Positions 7,498 to 16,803 of a DNA stretch of 40,336 nucleotides are shown piece by piece. The translations under genes were made by a program, and so were the position numbers. Position 1 is the stretch's first letter. Every line of letters starts with the position of its first letter. Source of the DNA: an uncultured Eubacteriales bacterium (GTDB taxonomy: Bacteria > Bacillota > Clostridia > Lachnospirales > Lachnospiraceae); contig ONED01000031.1 of NCBI GenBank assembly GCA_900316755.1, positions 1 to 40,336 on the forward strand, read 5' to 3'. Under the pieces are notes generated by a model. The model was not told the DNA's origin, did no database searches, and worked only from the letters and a program-made list of their open reading frames with translations.

Positions 7498-8763
7498 CTA
7501 ATCCTCCAATGGAATTTGTTCTAATTCAAATGCCATCCTTGCTTCTGTGACCTTTGGATTGCTCTCGCCGGCCATCTGCCCTAACTCTTGTAATTGTTTT
7601 TCCGCCTCAATATACTCCTCTGCATCCAGACTATGATAAAATTTTCGGAAAAGCATTTCCACATCTTCGGCCATTGTATAACTTCTCTGAACCGAATTTA
7701 AAGTTTCGTTCACATCCAATCCATAGGGAGTCCTTGTATATGAAATACTACCATCTTCATGAATGGTAATTAAGTTATCTTTTTTACAAGACGAAATAAT
7801 AATCGGCGAATGTGTCGCTGCAACAAACTGAACATTCGGGAAAATTGTCTTTAATGCATTTACAATCCGCCATTGCCACTTTGGATGCAAATGCATGTCT
7901 AACTCATCAATCAATACCACCCCCGGTGTTTCACAGATTTTGTCCAATAAATCCGGATTAAGAACTGCCATCCTATAAGCAATATCCAACACCATCCAAA
8001 TCAAAGACTGATACCCGGAACTGAGATTTCTAATAGGAAGACTTCTTTCTTTTGTGGAAAATACAAGTTCATCACTGATTTCATCGTACTCCACCTTTGT
8101 CACTCCTGACTCCATCAAGTTCATAAAGCGACACAAAATATCCTTTACTGCTTTGTATTCAACCACTTCTTTTTTATTTTTCCACTCGATTCTCTCCATC
8201 CGTCGAACCCAGTTCATCATCATCTTAATATTTGATGCTTCTGACAAACAGCCTTCATAGCCGACCGTTCTATAGAATTCTTTTGAAAACACATCCTCGG
8301 AGGCTTCTCTTTTCTGCATCCACATTCTGGCTGTACTTTGGTAGCTCAAAACCGGAAGAACATGATTTTTTTCATTTGCCATGGAAAACGCTTTTTTCGA
8401 TACATCTCTCGGTTCCACAGTGCTTCTTGCCGCTTCAAGACTGTTTTTTCGCCGCTTCCACTGAAACATCTCTCCCTCAATTTCTGCTTCGCACTCTACC
8501 GATATTGGTGTCATATAACGTTTATTATAGGAAGCACTTCCTGTATGTTCTAAAACAATCCTTATTTCTTCCTTCGTAAAATGCTTTGTAGTCACATCAC
8601 CAAATCCAGCTATAAATCCGCCAAGACAAACCGAAATCGCCTCTAAAATAGAGGTTTTTCCAAATCCGTTATCTCCAATTATCAGATTCATACCCGGCTT
8701 TAATTTTAGATTACATTCTTCTATTCCTTTAAAATTTGATATGGTAATACTTTTGATTAGCAT
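7498..8763 (-). CDS. ptuA: Septu-like ATPase PtuA
   Basis: A 421-aa SMC/ABC-type ATPase. Walker A is GDNGFGKTS (30-38), an ABC signature-like LSSGYQS is at 247-253, Walker B with catalytic Glu is VVLIDELDMHLHP (282-294), and the switch His is in AATHSP (around 318). Between the P-loop and signature is a helical insertion with many charged residues. The N-terminal FKGIEE segment is typical of RecF/OLD-like ATPases. Together with the HNH gene directly downstream it forms a PtuAB-like pair. In Septu the ATPase assembles with the nuclease and controls it. Its own promoter is present upstream, so the pair can be expressed independently of the transglutaminase gene before it. Confidence 0.7.
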   Translation of the reverse strand: MLIKSITISNFKGIEECNLKLKPGMNLIIGDNGFGKTSILEAISVCLGGFIAGFGDVTTKHFTKEEIRIVLEHTGSASYNKRYMTPISVECEAEIEGEMFQWKRRKNSLEAARSTVEPRDVSKKAFSMANEKNHVLPVLSYQSTARMWMQKREASEDVFSKEFYRTVGYEGCLSEASNIKMMMNWVRRMERIEWKNKKEVVEYKAVKDILCRFMNLMESGVTKVEYDEISDELVFSTKERSLPIRNLSSGYQSLIWMVLDIAYRMAVLNPDLLDKICETPGVVLIDELDMHLHPKWQWRIVNALKTIFPNVQFVAATHSPIIISSCKKDNLITIHEDGSISYTRTPYGLDVNETLNSVQRSYTMAEDVEMLFRKFYHSLDAEEYIEAEKQLQELGQMAGESNPKVTEARMAFELEQIPLED

Positions 8764-8817
8764 TTTTCCTCCTGCCTTTTCTCCATTATTGAAGATAATC
8801 GCTTTTCACTAACCATT

Positions 8818-8846
8818 ATTATACTTCAATCAGCCTGAAATAACAA
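8818..8846 (-). promoter_or_regulatory. promoter of the ptuAB-like pair
   Basis: On the minus strand -35 TTGTTA (8841-8846), a 17-base spacer and -10 TATAAT (8818-8823) lie about 55 bases before the ATPase start. GGAGG stands four bases before that start. Confidence 0.65.
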
Positions 8847-8885
8847 CGATATAAATTCTTGAACAGAATTTGTCTCGAAGCACAT

Positions 8886-10169
8886 CTATTTTCTCCGTTT
8901 TCCAATCCTTCTAAGCACCCACAGCAAAACAAGGACCGCCAGCACGATACCGGCACGTGGCAATAGCCACTCCTTATTTTCTTCCAGAAAAGCCACACAG
9001 TGCTCCGTCTCCTCTATACAGCGTCTACGGACTGCCACTGCCGCTTGCTCCATCTGTCTTAGCAGCTCGGATTGCTCCGGCAAATTTGACTGCCCGGCAG
9101 TGTCATTTTCTCTGACATCTTCTATCACCTGCTCATTCCCGTCTCCGCTGTATGCCGAGAGCGCAAGCTCGGGGTAATCCAATTCCGTATCTTCGATATG
9201 GTCTTCCCCAAATGTGCTCCCATGAAAACCGATGGTATCTCTCCCACACAAAAAATAAGCATAACTGATGGGATTCTGGTCATCCCATGTGGTATCGACG
9301 GCATACCAGTTTCCATCCGACATTCTTACCGCATTCCAAAGATGTGGTCCAAATCCGTCCTCATCCTTCCCGGTTCCCGTCACTTTCACGCAGGATAAGG
9401 GCATATCTGCATTCTGACCTCTTTGTATCTGCAATTGGTCGCATAGCACCTGAAAGGCATCCCCATATCCCTGACAGACCATCTTTCCGTCTCCGGCAAA
9501 CACCGGAGCGCTGGAATACGCAGACCGGTACACAGCCATTGTTTCATTCTCAGCGGCTTCCTGTACATACTCCGCAGCCTCACTATCGTACTCCGCCGTT
9601 TCACAGACCCAGTCGTGAGCCGCCTTATAATAGTGATATACCGTAGCATCTTCCGGAAGGGAAGAGAAGATATCTTTTACCGCAGTCCTTACTCCCACAT
9701 TGTATTGTGCAATCGTCCCACGAGAAGACGCACCGGGATACTTTTCCCGGAACTGAATGTCCGCACCGGTCAATTTGCAGACATTCTTTTTTTGATAGGA
9801 CACACTCACCTCTATCGTTCCGGCCCAAAACAGTTGCGGATGGTCCGCCAGAAACACCTCTGTTGCATGCACAATGATATGGGATAGGTCATCCGCCGAT
9901 TCAGCCCGGACCTCTTCGGATGGTGTGAAATGAAGTTTGCTCGTAATGCCATTGGAAAGTCCGTCTTCGCCGAGATACTTTTCCTGTAATGCAGCATACA
10001 CCTCCTGCTGCTCCTCGGTAAGCTGCGCCCCGTAGAATTTTACGTTTGCCGCATTCTCCCCCTGATCCCTTGCCGCTTCCGCCTTCACTATCGGAAGTTG
10101 CAGTAACACTACACACACAGAAGCTACAAAAGCCAGCCACCATACAAATTGTTTTTTCTTAGCACGCAT
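8886..10169 (-). CDS. membrane-anchored transglutaminase-like surface protein
   Basis: A 427-aa protein with a signal peptide (residues 1-30, hydrophobic 10-25), a transglutaminase-like domain, and a C-terminal transmembrane helix (about 404-420) ending in RRIGKRRK, which keeps it on the outer face of the membrane. The triad is intact: Cys232 in MVCQGYGDAF, His276 in GPHLWNA and Asp292 in YAVDTTWDD. It resembles the 730-2730 product over the catalytic region (YYKAxHDWxC, CDQL, YFLCGR) but lacks its C-terminal module. Its ATG overlaps the last 11 bases of dusB, so it is likely translated by coupling. The Septu pair follows after its stop but has its own promoter. Confidence 0.8.
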   Translation of the reverse strand: MRAKKKQFVWWLAFVASVCVVLLQLPIVKAEAARDQGENAANVKFYGAQLTEEQQEVYAALQEKYLGEDGLSNGITSKLHFTPSEEVRAESADDLSHIIVHATEVFLADHPQLFWAGTIEVSVSYQKKNVCKLTGADIQFREKYPGASSRGTIAQYNVGVRTAVKDIFSSLPEDATVYHYYKAAHDWVCETAEYDSEAAEYVQEAAENETMAVYRSAYSSAPVFAGDGKMVCQGYGDAFQVLCDQLQIQRGQNADMPLSCVKVTGTGKDEDGFGPHLWNAVRMSDGNWYAVDTTWDDQNPISYAYFLCGRDTIGFHGSTFGEDHIEDTELDYPELALSAYSGDGNEQVIEDVRENDTAGQSNLPEQSELLRQMEQAAVAVRRRCIEETEHCVAFLEENKEWLLPRAGIVLAVLVLLWVLRRIGKRRK

Positions 10170-11139
10170 GAGGAACCTCTCCTATTTCCTGTATCACCTG
10201 TTCCAATTCTTCTATCGTCTCCACTGCATTGATTCGGTTCCGCAGCTTTGCGGAATTTGCAAGCCCCGACGTATACCACGACACATGCTTTCGCATTTCC
10301 CGAATTCCCAGATAGTCGCCTTTGTACTCCAGCAAAAGATTCGCATGGCGCAGAATCATCTGCTTTCTCTCTTCTATCCCCGGGCGCTTTGGTGCTTTCC
10401 CTGTGTGCTCATATTCCAGAATCTCCCGGAAAATCCATGGATTTCCCTGCGCGCCTCTTCCAATCATGGCGCCGTCACACCCGGTCTGCTCCAACATGGA
10501 AGCTGCACTCTCACCGGAAGTGACGTCGCCGTTTCCAATCACCGGAATGGACACAGCTTCCTTCACCTGACGGATAATGTCCCAATCCGCCTTTCCGGAA
10601 TAGTACTGTTCCCTTGTCCTTCCGTGTACTGCCACCGCTTTCGCCCCGGCAGCCTCCGCGGCCTTGGCAATCTCTACGGCATTCACCGTATCATCATCAA
10701 ATCCCTTCCGGATTTTGACCGTTACCGGCTTCTCAATCGCCTTTACTGCAGCGCTGACAATCTCATACACCAGCTTCGTGTTTTTCATCAGAGCGGAGCC
10801 CTCCCCGTTTTTCACAATCTTTGGCACCGGACAGCCCATATTGATATCCAAGATAGAGAAAGGCAGTTCCTCTATCCGCCTCGCCGCCTCTGCCATCACC
10901 TCCGGCTCCGAGCCAAAAAGCTGAAGCGACACCGGTGGCTCCTTTGGGTGGATGGAAAGCAGTGCCTTTGTATTTTTATTCTCATACAGAATGGCTTTTG
11001 CACTCACCATCTCCATACACAAAAGACCCGCACCCATTTCCCGACACAAGAGGCGAAACGGCAGGTCTGTTACACCCGCCATCGGCGCCAGAATATATGG
11101 ATTTTCCAAAGTTACATTTCCTATCGTCAGCTTTCTCAT
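10159..11139 (-). CDS. dusB: tRNA-dihydrouridine synthase
   Basis: A Dus-family flavoenzyme that reduces uridine to dihydrouridine in tRNA D-loops. The start at 11139 (MRKLTIGN) is four bases after the coaX stop; a longer in-frame start at 11169 would overlap coaX. Family landmarks are visible: APMAGVTDLPFR near the N-terminus, ILDINMGCPVPKIVKNG, KIRKGFDDD, AVHGRTREQYYSG, and IGNGDVTS with IGRGAQGNPWIF for FMN binding. About 326 aa, normal length. It sits between coaX and a surface transglutaminase-like gene whose start overlaps its stop. Confidence 0.93.
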   Translation of the reverse strand: MRKLTIGNVTLENPYILAPMAGVTDLPFRLLCREMGAGLLCMEMVSAKAILYENKNTKALLSIHPKEPPVSLQLFGSEPEVMAEAARRIEELPFSILDINMGCPVPKIVKNGEGSALMKNTKLVYEIVSAAVKAIEKPVTVKIRKGFDDDTVNAVEIAKAAEAAGAKAVAVHGRTREQYYSGKADWDIIRQVKEAVSIPVIGNGDVTSGESAASMLEQTGCDGAMIGRGAQGNPWIFREILEYEHTGKAPKRPGIEERKQMILRHANLLLEYKGDYLGIREMRKHVSWYTSGLANSAKLRNRINAVETIEELEQVIQEIGEVPHAC

Positions 11140-11143
11140 CAAT

Positions 11144-11914
11144 CTACTCTGCCTTTTTTCTCTTTTCATAAATCAGGCGAAGCCCCTCCAGAGTCAGATT
11201 CGGGTCATATATATCAATCACATCCGTCTCCGGTACAATGATATTTCCCAGTCCTCCGGTTGCCACCACTTTCGCATCTGCAAAGCCTGCTGCTTTGATT
11301 TTCTTGATAATGTATTCCGTCTGCCCAATATATCCGAACACCAGACCTCCCTGCATACTGGAAACCGTTTCTTTCGCAATGACAGAGTCCGGCTTTTTAA
11401 TTTCAATCTCCGGCAGCATCGCAGCATCTCCCCAGAGTGCCCTTGCAGAAGTCCGAATCCCCGGAGAAATCACGCCGCCTTCAAATACACCGTCGCCGCT
11501 CACCACATCATAGGTAGTCGCCGTTCCAAAATCAATCACAATCACCGGTCCTCCGTATTTTTCATATGCTGCCACTGCATCCACGATTCGGTCCGGTCCG
11601 ATTTCCTTCGGGTGTTCCGTGTGAATCCGAAGTCCCATATCCAGAGTCGTCGGCACAATCGGTTTTACATGGAAATATTTGATAATCGCACTTCCCAGAG
11701 AATGCATAATGTCCGGCACTACCGAAGAAATAATCACGTCCTCAATTTCCCGAATATCAAAATCGCGATTTAAAAGTAGATTGCAAAGCTGAATCCCGTA
11801 TTCATCCGAGGTGCGCGGCTGTTTCGCCGTCATACGAAACGTTGCCTTCAGCTTTTTTTGGTCAAACACCCCTAAGGTAATGTGCGTGTTCCCCACATCA
11901 ATCACTAATAGCAT
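11144..11914 (-). CDS. coaX: type III pantothenate kinase
   Basis: A 256-aa kinase that phosphorylates pantothenate in the first step of coenzyme A synthesis. The N-terminal phosphate-binding motif [10 protein letters not shown], the [16 protein letters not shown] segment and [11 protein letters not shown] are characteristic of CoaX, which belongs to the acetate kinase/Hsp70-like fold and is unrelated to CoaA. GGAGG lies eight bases before the ATG. The gene begins directly after the preceding small gene and ends four bases before dusB, so they form one transcription unit. Confidence 0.93.
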   Translation of the reverse strand: MLLVIDVGNTHITLGVFDQKKLKATFRMTAKQPRTSDEYGIQLCNLLLNRDFDIREIEDVIISSVVPDIMHSLGSAIIKYFHVKPIVPTTLDMGLRIHTEHPKEIGPDRIVDAVAAYEKYGGPVIVIDFGTATTYDVVSGDGVFEGGVISPGIRTSARALWGDAAMLPEIEIKKPDSVIAKETVSSMQGGLVFGYIGQTEYIIKKIKAAGFADAKVVATGGLGNIIVPETDVIDIYDPNLTLEGLRLIYEKRKKAE

Positions 11915-12244
11915 TTATAGTTCCTCCCCCAAGAAGAATACCTTATAGTACAACTGCAACGCCTCCAGAAGCTCCTGTTTCGTATTCTGAAGCTCCTTAA
12001 TTTTGAGACGGCTTCCGATTTCATCAAACAGAAAATCATTTTCCTCCGACGTCACCTCAAAACAGAGTTCCCCGTTCTCCTCGAACACAAGCGTTAAAAT
12101 GCCGCCTACATCCTCTGTATACAGGACGCACATCACCTTCAGTTCATTCTTCACGTCCTGCGGAAGCGCTTCAAAATCCGGGTTTAGATAGAAGCGTTTC
12201 TCATATGCATTTGCACCGCACAGTACCACTTTTTCCTCATACAT
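11915..12244 (-). CDS. small conserved protein, probably DUF6145 family
   Basis: A 109-aa soluble acidic protein without Cys pairs, signal peptide or membrane segments. It begins MYEEKVVLCGANAYEKRFYL and ends in a helical part with several Tyr and Phe (LEALQLYYKVFFLGEEL). I recall similar proteins as uncharacterised, Clostridia-specific neighbours of coaX, under a DUF6145 label; the family number is from memory and not checked. It begins five bases after the argF stop and ends next to coaX. Function unknown. Confidence 0.6.
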   Translation of the reverse strand: MYEEKVVLCGANAYEKRFYLNPDFEALPQDVKNELKVMCVLYTEDVGGILTLVFEENGELCFEVTSEENDFLFDEIGSRLKIKELQNTKQELLEALQLYYKVFFLGEEL

Positions 12245-12249
12245 AGCCC

Positions 12250-13185
12250 TTATTCTCCCAATGTAGCAACCATGACAGCCTTGATGGTATGCAGACGATT
12301 CTCTGCCTCATCAAAGACAACATCCGCATACTTCTCGAAAACGTCCTCTGTCACTTCGTTTCCTTTTACCGCCGGAAGACAGTGCATAAAAATCGTCTCT
12401 TCTTTTCCTGTCTTGTCGATGAGTGCCTGATTCACCTGATACGGGTGCAGAAGCGCCACGCGTTCTGCCGCCTTATCTTCCTCTCCCATGGAGCACCACA
12501 CGTCTGTATAAAGCACATCCGCGCCCTCCACTGCATCTGTAGAATCCGTCACACATACGGTGGAACCTGCCTCCTTGGCATAGCCCTCGCACAATACCAC
12601 CAGCTCCTCGCCCGGCCACAACTCCTTCGGTGCGATAATCGTAAAGTTCACACCCGTCTTCGCGCAGCCAATCATCAGGCTGTTTGCCATGTTATTTCTG
12701 CCATCTCCCAGATAAACAAAATTCAGTCCCTTAATATAACCAAAATGCTCCTTCATGGTTAACAAATCCGCCAGAATCTGTGTGGGGTGATACTCGTCTG
12801 TCAATCCGTTCCAAACCGGAACACCACTATACTCGGCGAGCTGCTCCACGTGCTCATGCTTGAACCCGCGGAATTCAATTCCGTCAAACATACGCCCGAG
12901 CACCCGCGCCGTATCCTTCACACTCTCCTTGTGTCCCAGTTGAATATCGTGCTGGGAAAGATAGGTGGGATGCCCTCCCTCATCCTGTGCACCAACCGTA
13001 AATGCACAGCGGGTTCTGGTAGATGGTTTTTCAAAAATCAGGGCAATATTTTTCCCCTTCAGCGAATTCCCCGTAATCCCCTGTTTCTTCTTTTCCTTCA
13101 GCTCTGCTGCCAAATCGACCAGATATAAAATCTCATCCGGTGTAAAATCTTTCAGTGTTAAAAAACTGCGTCCTTTTAAATTCAT
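12250..13185 (-). CDS. argF: ornithine carbamoyltransferase
   Basis: A 311-aa enzyme that makes citrulline from ornithine and carbamoyl phosphate in arginine synthesis. Carbamoyl-phosphate and ornithine motifs are all present: STRT in [16 protein letters not shown] in [18 protein letters not shown], and HCLP in MHCLPAVKG. Length is normal when translation starts at ATG 13183-13185 (MNLKGRSF), eight bases after an AAAGGA ribosome binding site. The frame is, however, open upstream for 367 more codons into a patatin-like gene with no stop between them, so a fusion product is also possible (see the 12250-14286 entry). Confidence 0.92.
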   Translation of the reverse strand: MNLKGRSFLTLKDFTPDEILYLVDLAAELKEKKKQGITGNSLKGKNIALIFEKPSTRTRCAFTVGAQDEGGHPTYLSQHDIQLGHKESVKDTARVLGRMFDGIEFRGFKHEHVEQLAEYSGVPVWNGLTDEYHPTQILADLLTMKEHFGYIKGLNFVYLGDGRNNMANSLMIGCAKTGVNFTIIAPKELWPGEELVVLCEGYAKEAGSTVCVTDSTDAVEGADVLYTDVWCSMGEEDKAAERVALLHPYQVNQALIDKTGKEETIFMHCLPAVKGNEVTEDVFEKYADVVFDEAENRLHTIKAVMVATLGE

Positions 13186-14286
13186 CTCGTTATCCTTTCT
13201 GATATTCATTAGTATATGAACGAATCTTGGCAGATTCAGTTTATCCTCCAACCGCTCGTATCTGTGTACCACCGCTTCTTCCAATGCCTGCACTGTATAA
13301 ATCCGGTACTTTGGCACGCGAAACAGCTTCGCACTTGCTTCCAGCATGGCAAGATAGAGCTCCATGTCGGAAAATCCCAATGACAGCTTTAGAATAAACG
13401 CAATCTCTGCCTTTTCTATCTCGTTCAACTCTTCCAGTATTTTTTCATAATACCACGCTTCCCGCGTTTGTTCAATATAATAAATTCGCCCAATCAGCCC
13501 GTACAGCATCCGTTTTGCATCATAATACCCCAGTTTCAGGTTCTGCCTGCTGCGCCGTTTATCAAACTCAATGATGCTGCCCAGTCGGACTTTTGGCGCA
13601 ATTTCATAAATCACGGTACGCTCCGTTTTTTTCACCCGCGGTCTTCTCCCCGGACCGTAAATGCAAATCTGAATCAAATCTTCATATCCCCGCCGAATTA
13701 GAGAATTGGTGGGAATATTGTTGAGAACACCGCCGTCAATATAGGTCTGCCCATGCAGCTTTTCATTCTTAAATCCAATCAAATAGGCGCTTGCCATCAG
13801 GAAATCTTCCAGCATTCCTTCCGGAATATCATGAATACTGATTTCCAGTTCTTTCATCTTGGAAACCGAAAAGGTCAAAAGACAGAACTCCATCCCGGAC
13901 TCCCGGATTTTCTGTTCATCTACGCTCTCATGAATCAATTCGCGGAGCGGTGTAATGTCGACTCCGCCCTTTGACAGATAGCGTTTCATCTCTGCCACTA
14001 CTTCTCGGAAAGAAGTCTCCTTGTCAAACAGTCCCTCCATCCACGCATCATCCACGTCCATCACGCGGGAATAGGTAATATCCCGCCAGATTTGCTCTGC
14101 CTTCTCTACATCTCCCATGCAAATCAGGGCACCGTTGAGCGCCCCTACGGAAGTTCCTGCCACTGCATTTATTTTTACACCGGCTTCCCGAAGGGCTTTC
14201 CACGCCCCTATCTGATAGGCGCCACGTGCTCCGCCGCCGTCTAACACCAGTCCGTATTCTTTTGTCAAATCCAAAATCGGCTTCAT
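12250..14286 (-). CDS. patatin-like phospholipase reading through in frame into argF (678-aa fusion ORF)
   Basis: Residues 1-367 (14286 to 13186) form a patatin-like lipase: oxyanion-hole glycine run [16 protein letters not shown], nucleophile Ser in [10 protein letters not shown], and the catalytic Asp in YIDGGVLNN. Patatins hydrolyse membrane or storage lipids using a Ser-Asp dyad. The C-terminal half of this part is helical and of unknown role. The frame has no stop before argF; it passes through [13 protein letters not shown] straight into the argF start Met. An alternative frame has a TAA six bases before the argF ATG (GGATAACGAG), so a one-base change late in the patatin gene could have removed its stop. 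Whether cells make the fusion, or a reinitiated argF, cannot be decided here. Confidence 0.75.
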   Translation of the reverse strand: MKPILDLTKEYGLVLDGGGARGAYQIGAWKALREAGVKINAVAGTSVGALNGALICMGDVEKAEQIWRDITYSRVMDVDDAWMEGLFDKETSFREVVAEMKRYLSKGGVDITPLRELIHESVDEQKIRESGMEFCLLTFSVSKMKELEISIHDIPEGMLEDFLMASAYLIGFKNEKLHGQTYIDGGVLNNIPTNSLIRRGYEDLIQICIYGPGRRPRVKKTERTVIYEIAPKVRLGSIIEFDKRRSRQNLKLGYYDAKRMLYGLIGRIYYIEQTREAWYYEKILEELNEIEKAEIAFILKLSLGFSDMELYLAMLEASAKLFRVPKYRIYTVQALEEAVVHRYERLEDKLNLPRFVHILMNIRKDNEMNLKGRSFLTLKDFTPDEILYLVDLAAELKEKKKQGITGNSLKGKNIALIFEKPSTRTRCAFTVGAQDEGGHPTYLSQHDIQLGHKESVKDTARVLGRMFDGIEFRGFKHEHVEQLAEYSGVPVWNGLTDEYHPTQILADLLTMKEHFGYIKGLNFVYLGDGRNNMANSLMIGCAKTGVNFTIIAPKELWPGEELVVLCEGYAKEAGSTVCVTDSTDAVEGADVLYTDVWCSMGEEDKAAERVALLHPYQVNQALIDKTGKEETIFMHCLPAVKGNEVTEDVFEKYADVVFDEAENRLHTIKAVMVATLGE

Positions 14287-14380
14287 CTACATCCCTCTCT
14301 TGTCAAAACAAATACCATAAACGCTGCAATGTTCCATATCTCTCCAGCGCTTTGTCCGTCACGTTTATACCGCACAGAAA

Positions 14381-14407
14381 CACAAAAGGGCATGCACTTG
14401 CACACCC
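14381..14407 (-). terminator. terminator after the SPFH gene
   Basis: On the minus strand GGGTGTGC pairs with GCATGCCC (14388-14407; two G-T wobbles, loop AAGT), followed by TTTTGTGTTT. It lies just after the SPFH stop and before the patatin gene. Confidence 0.6.
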
Positions 14408-14431
14408 TCACTTGCCTTTTCTTATGCCTGA

Positions 14432-15364
14432 TTATTTTTCTGTTCCAACTTCAATCAGAGATTTTGCCAGACCGGCAATCCCCTGAATCTCTGACGGAAT
14501 GATAATCTTTGTCGCTTTTCCGTCTGCTGCCTTTTCAAATGCTTCCAGACTCTTCATGGTAAGAACGGCTTCGTCTGCTCCTGCCTCACGAAGGAAACGA
14601 ATACCATCCGCATTTGCCTGCTGTACCTTAAGAATCGCCTCTGCTTCCCCTTCTGCTTCTCGGATACGTTTTTCCTTTTCCGCTTCTGCACGGAGAATTG
14701 CAGACTGCTTTTCTGCCTCCGCTTCCAGAATCGCAGACTCTTTATTACCCTCTGCAACCAGAATCGTCGATTTCTTCTCTCCTTCTGCACGGAGAATCGC
14801 TTCACGACGTTCACGCTCTGCCTTCATCTGTTTCTCCATCGCATCCCGAATCGCTGCAGGCGGGATAATATTTTTCAGTTCCACACGGTTTACTTTGATA
14901 CCCCACGGGTCCGTCGCCACATCCAGCGATGCCCGCATTTTCGTATTAATCGTCTCTCTGGACGTCAGCGTCTGGTCTAATTCCAAATCACCGATGATAT
15001 TACGAAGGGTTGTCGCCGTCAGGTTCTCAATCGCCATAATCGGATTTGCCACACCATAACAGAAGAGCTTCGGGTCTGTAATCTGATAAAATACAACCGT
15101 ATCAATCTGCATCGTAACATTGTCCTTTGTGATTACCGGCTGCGGTGGGAAGTCAACTACCTGTTCTTTCAAATCCACTCTTTTCGCTACTCTCTCGATA
15201 ATCGGAATCTTGAAGTGAAGTCCCACACCCCATGTTGCCTGATAGGCACCAAGCCGCTCAATAACAAGCGCCTCTGCCTGCTGTACAATCTTGACCCATG
15301 AAAGCAAAAGCCCCACAAGAATCAATACAATCAACACTGCAATCACTGTCCAAATAGTTTCCAT
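14432..15364 (-). CDS. SPFH/stomatin-prohibitin family membrane scaffold protein
   Basis: A 310-aa protein: one N-terminal membrane helix (WTVIAVLIVLILVGLLLSW), an SPFH domain (VIERLGAYQATWGVGLHFKIPI, then KEQVVDFPPQPVITKDN), and an Ala/Glu-rich coiled coil at about 180-255 with repeated EAEKQSAILRAEAEKE-like units. Such stomatin/QmcA/flotillin-like proteins oligomerise and organise membrane microdomains; they are usually paired with NfeD. Here the nfeD-like gene ends two bases before its start and GAGGAGG precedes its ATG, so the two are co-translated. Confidence 0.9.
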   Translation of the reverse strand: METIWTVIAVLIVLILVGLLLSWVKIVQQAEALVIERLGAYQATWGVGLHFKIPIIERVAKRVDLKEQVVDFPPQPVITKDNVTMQIDTVVFYQITDPKLFCYGVANPIMAIENLTATTLRNIIGDLELDQTLTSRETINTKMRASLDVATDPWGIKVNRVELKNIIPPAAIRDAMEKQMKAERERREAILRAEGEKKSTILVAEGNKESAILEAEAEKQSAILRAEAEKEKRIREAEGEAEAILKVQQANADGIRFLREAGADEAVLTMKSLEAFEKAADGKATKIIIPSEIQGIAGLAKSLIEVGTEK

Positions 15365-15366
15365 AA

Positions 15367-15798
15367 CTATACCTCCTCTTTTTCTACAATCAGCTTGACA
15401 CCTTGGATTCCCCTGATGAGAACGACTGTACCCGTTTCAATCACATCGCATCCTTCCGTCTTTGCCGACCATTCCATTCCGTTTACTTCCACTTTTCCGG
15501 TTGCAGAAAGAGTATCCACCACTTCTGTCACAAGGGCTCTCTGCCCAATCAGGCTTTCCGCATTCGTCTTTAGACGCTCCCTGTTGAAATACTTCATGGC
15601 AATCGGTCTCGTCAGAACTAAAAGGATAATCGAAACGGCAAGGAAAGAAACAACCTGCGCCACAACTCCAAATCCAAGATATGCCACAAGAAATGCCACA
15701 AGCGCACCTGCTGCAAACCATATTGTTGTCAATCCCAATGTCACAATTTCAATCAACAAAAGGACGACAAATGCAATCAGCCAAAAAATCATCTCCAT
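15367..15798 (-). CDS. NfeD-like membrane protein
   Basis: A short NfeD: three closely spaced hydrophobic segments in the first 75 residues (MIFWLIAFVVLLLIEIVTLG and following), then a soluble OB-fold-like domain (ESLIGQRALVTEVV, KVEVNGMEWSAKT, GTVVLIRGIQGVKLIVEK). No serine protease domain, so it belongs to the short class that accompanies SPFH proteins. The start at 15798 is chosen because AGAGG stands seven bases upstream; an in-frame TTG 18 bases earlier precedes that site. Confidence 0.88.
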   Translation of the reverse strand: MEMIFWLIAFVVLLLIEIVTLGLTTIWFAAGALVAFLVAYLGFGVVAQVVSFLAVSIILLVLTRPIAMKYFNRERLKTNAESLIGQRALVTEVVDTLSATGKVEVNGMEWSAKTEGCDVIETGTVVLIRGIQGVKLIVEKEEV

Positions 15799-15840
15799 AA
15801 AATCGCCTCTCTTCAAGCTTCATTTTCGTTCCTGTTTTTT

Positions 15841-15869
15841 ATTTTACTATACTTTTCTTTCAATTACAA
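15841..15869 (-). promoter_or_regulatory. promoter of the nfeD-SPFH pair
   Basis: Minus strand: -35 TTGTAA (15864-15869), 17-base spacer, -10 TAAAAT (15841-15846), about 43 bases before the NfeD start. Confidence 0.5.
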
Positions 15870-15951
15870 CCATTCATGCTAACTTGAAACCTTACATTAT
15901 TATTACAACTTTTCTTCATTCTAAATAGTCTTATTGCGACTATCTTGTTTT

Positions 15952-15981
15952 AAAAAAAGAGACAGCACTTTTGTCTGTCTC
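15952..15981 (-). terminator. terminator after the cell wall hydrolase gene
   Basis: GAGACAG (15959-15965) pairs with CTGTCTC (15975-15981); on the minus strand the stem is followed by a run of seven T (15952-15958). Confidence 0.85.
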
Positions 15982-15999
15982 TCAAAACCCTCCCCGGCT

Positions 16000-16803
16000 T
16001 TAACTAAAATAGTGGTCTCCAAGCTTAAAGCTTCCGTGACCCGTATTAAAATACATTGCACCGCCTACCGGGCTTACCCCATTCAGCGCATCACGTGCTG
16101 CATCATAGCAGGAGCTCGGAACTCTTCCTGATGCGATTACGCGTGCAAGTTTTCCGGTCATAGCCGGTGTAAACTGACCTCTCTGATAGATGACCTCCCG
16201 AATGCTGTTCGGAAAACGTCCGCTTGCCACACGGTTCAAAACCACCGCACCAACTGCAACTTTTCCGTCATACGGCTGATTTCCTGCTTCACAGAAAATC
16301 AATGCAGCCAGTAGTTTTTCTGTCTCCAAATCTTCCATCGAACGCGCCGTGCCTGTGCCGTTTGCACATGCTGTTTCAGCCCGCTCTACCGCTGCACTTC
16401 CGGTTAAAAGAACTTCGTTTCTAACATAACCTGTGACAGAACCGGAAGAAATCCTAGACCATTCACCCATATTTTCCTCTACCGTCACAACTGTGTTGCT
16501 GTACAGAATACCAACTACAGTACTTTCTTCTGACGTTTCTGCAAAGACATTTAACTGACTGTCTGTATTCGCCAATGCCTTTCCATACCATTCCTGCGTA
16601 TCTGCAGCGATGCTTGCCAGTACCGGAAGCTGTTCCCATGTCTCTGCAAGCGGTGATATCTTTGTTTCATAATTTACAGTTTCAATTGCCTGAGCTTCCG
16701 ATTGGGGTGCGGCAGCCGATGTCTCAAACTCTGCTGTAAAAGCCAGACAGCCTACAACCACAAGGCTTACCGTCCTTCTCATCTTTCTCTTCTTAAAAAA
16801 CAT
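16000..16803 (-). CDS. secreted SleB-like cell wall hydrolase with SH3 domain
   Basis: Start at 16803 (MFFKKRK), five bases after GGAGGG; an upstream in-frame ATG at 16830 precedes that site. The 267-aa protein has a signal peptide (basic KKRKMRR, then TVSLVVVGCLAFTAEF), a bacterial SH3-like domain at about 80-135 (LNVFAETSEESTVVGILYSN, then GEWSRISSGSVTGYVRNE), and a C-terminal SleB/Hydrolase_2 domain (KLLAALIFCEAGNQPYDGKV with Glu as the likely catalytic residue, GAVVLNRVASGRFPNSI, MYFNTGHGSFKLGDHYFS). SleB-type enzymes are lytic transglycosylases or amidases of peptidoglycan used in spore germination or wall turnover. It is monocistronic between two terminators. Confidence 0.88.
   Translation of the reverse strand: MFFKKRKMRRTVSLVVVGCLAFTAEFETSAAAPQSEAQAIETVNYETKISPLAETWEQLPVLASIAADTQEWYGKALANTDSQLNVFAETSEESTVVGILYSNTVVTVEENMGEWSRISSGSVTGYVRNEVLLTGSAAVERAETACANGTGTARSMEDLETEKLLAALIFCEAGNQPYDGKVAVGAVVLNRVASGRFPNSIREVIYQRGQFTPAMTGKLARVIASGRVPSSCYDAARDALNGVSPVGGAMYFNTGHGSFKLGDHYFS

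Noticed and set aside
8764-8885. Possible retron RNA upstream of the PtuA-like gene
   Set aside because: The gap is about 120 bases, holds a plain promoter, and no reverse transcriptase is encoded nearby.
10168-11241. Long 357-codon plus-strand ORF opposite dusB
   Set aside because: It is antisense to a clear dusB/coaX reading and shows no domain, only Arg/His/Phe-rich composition typical of a shadow frame.
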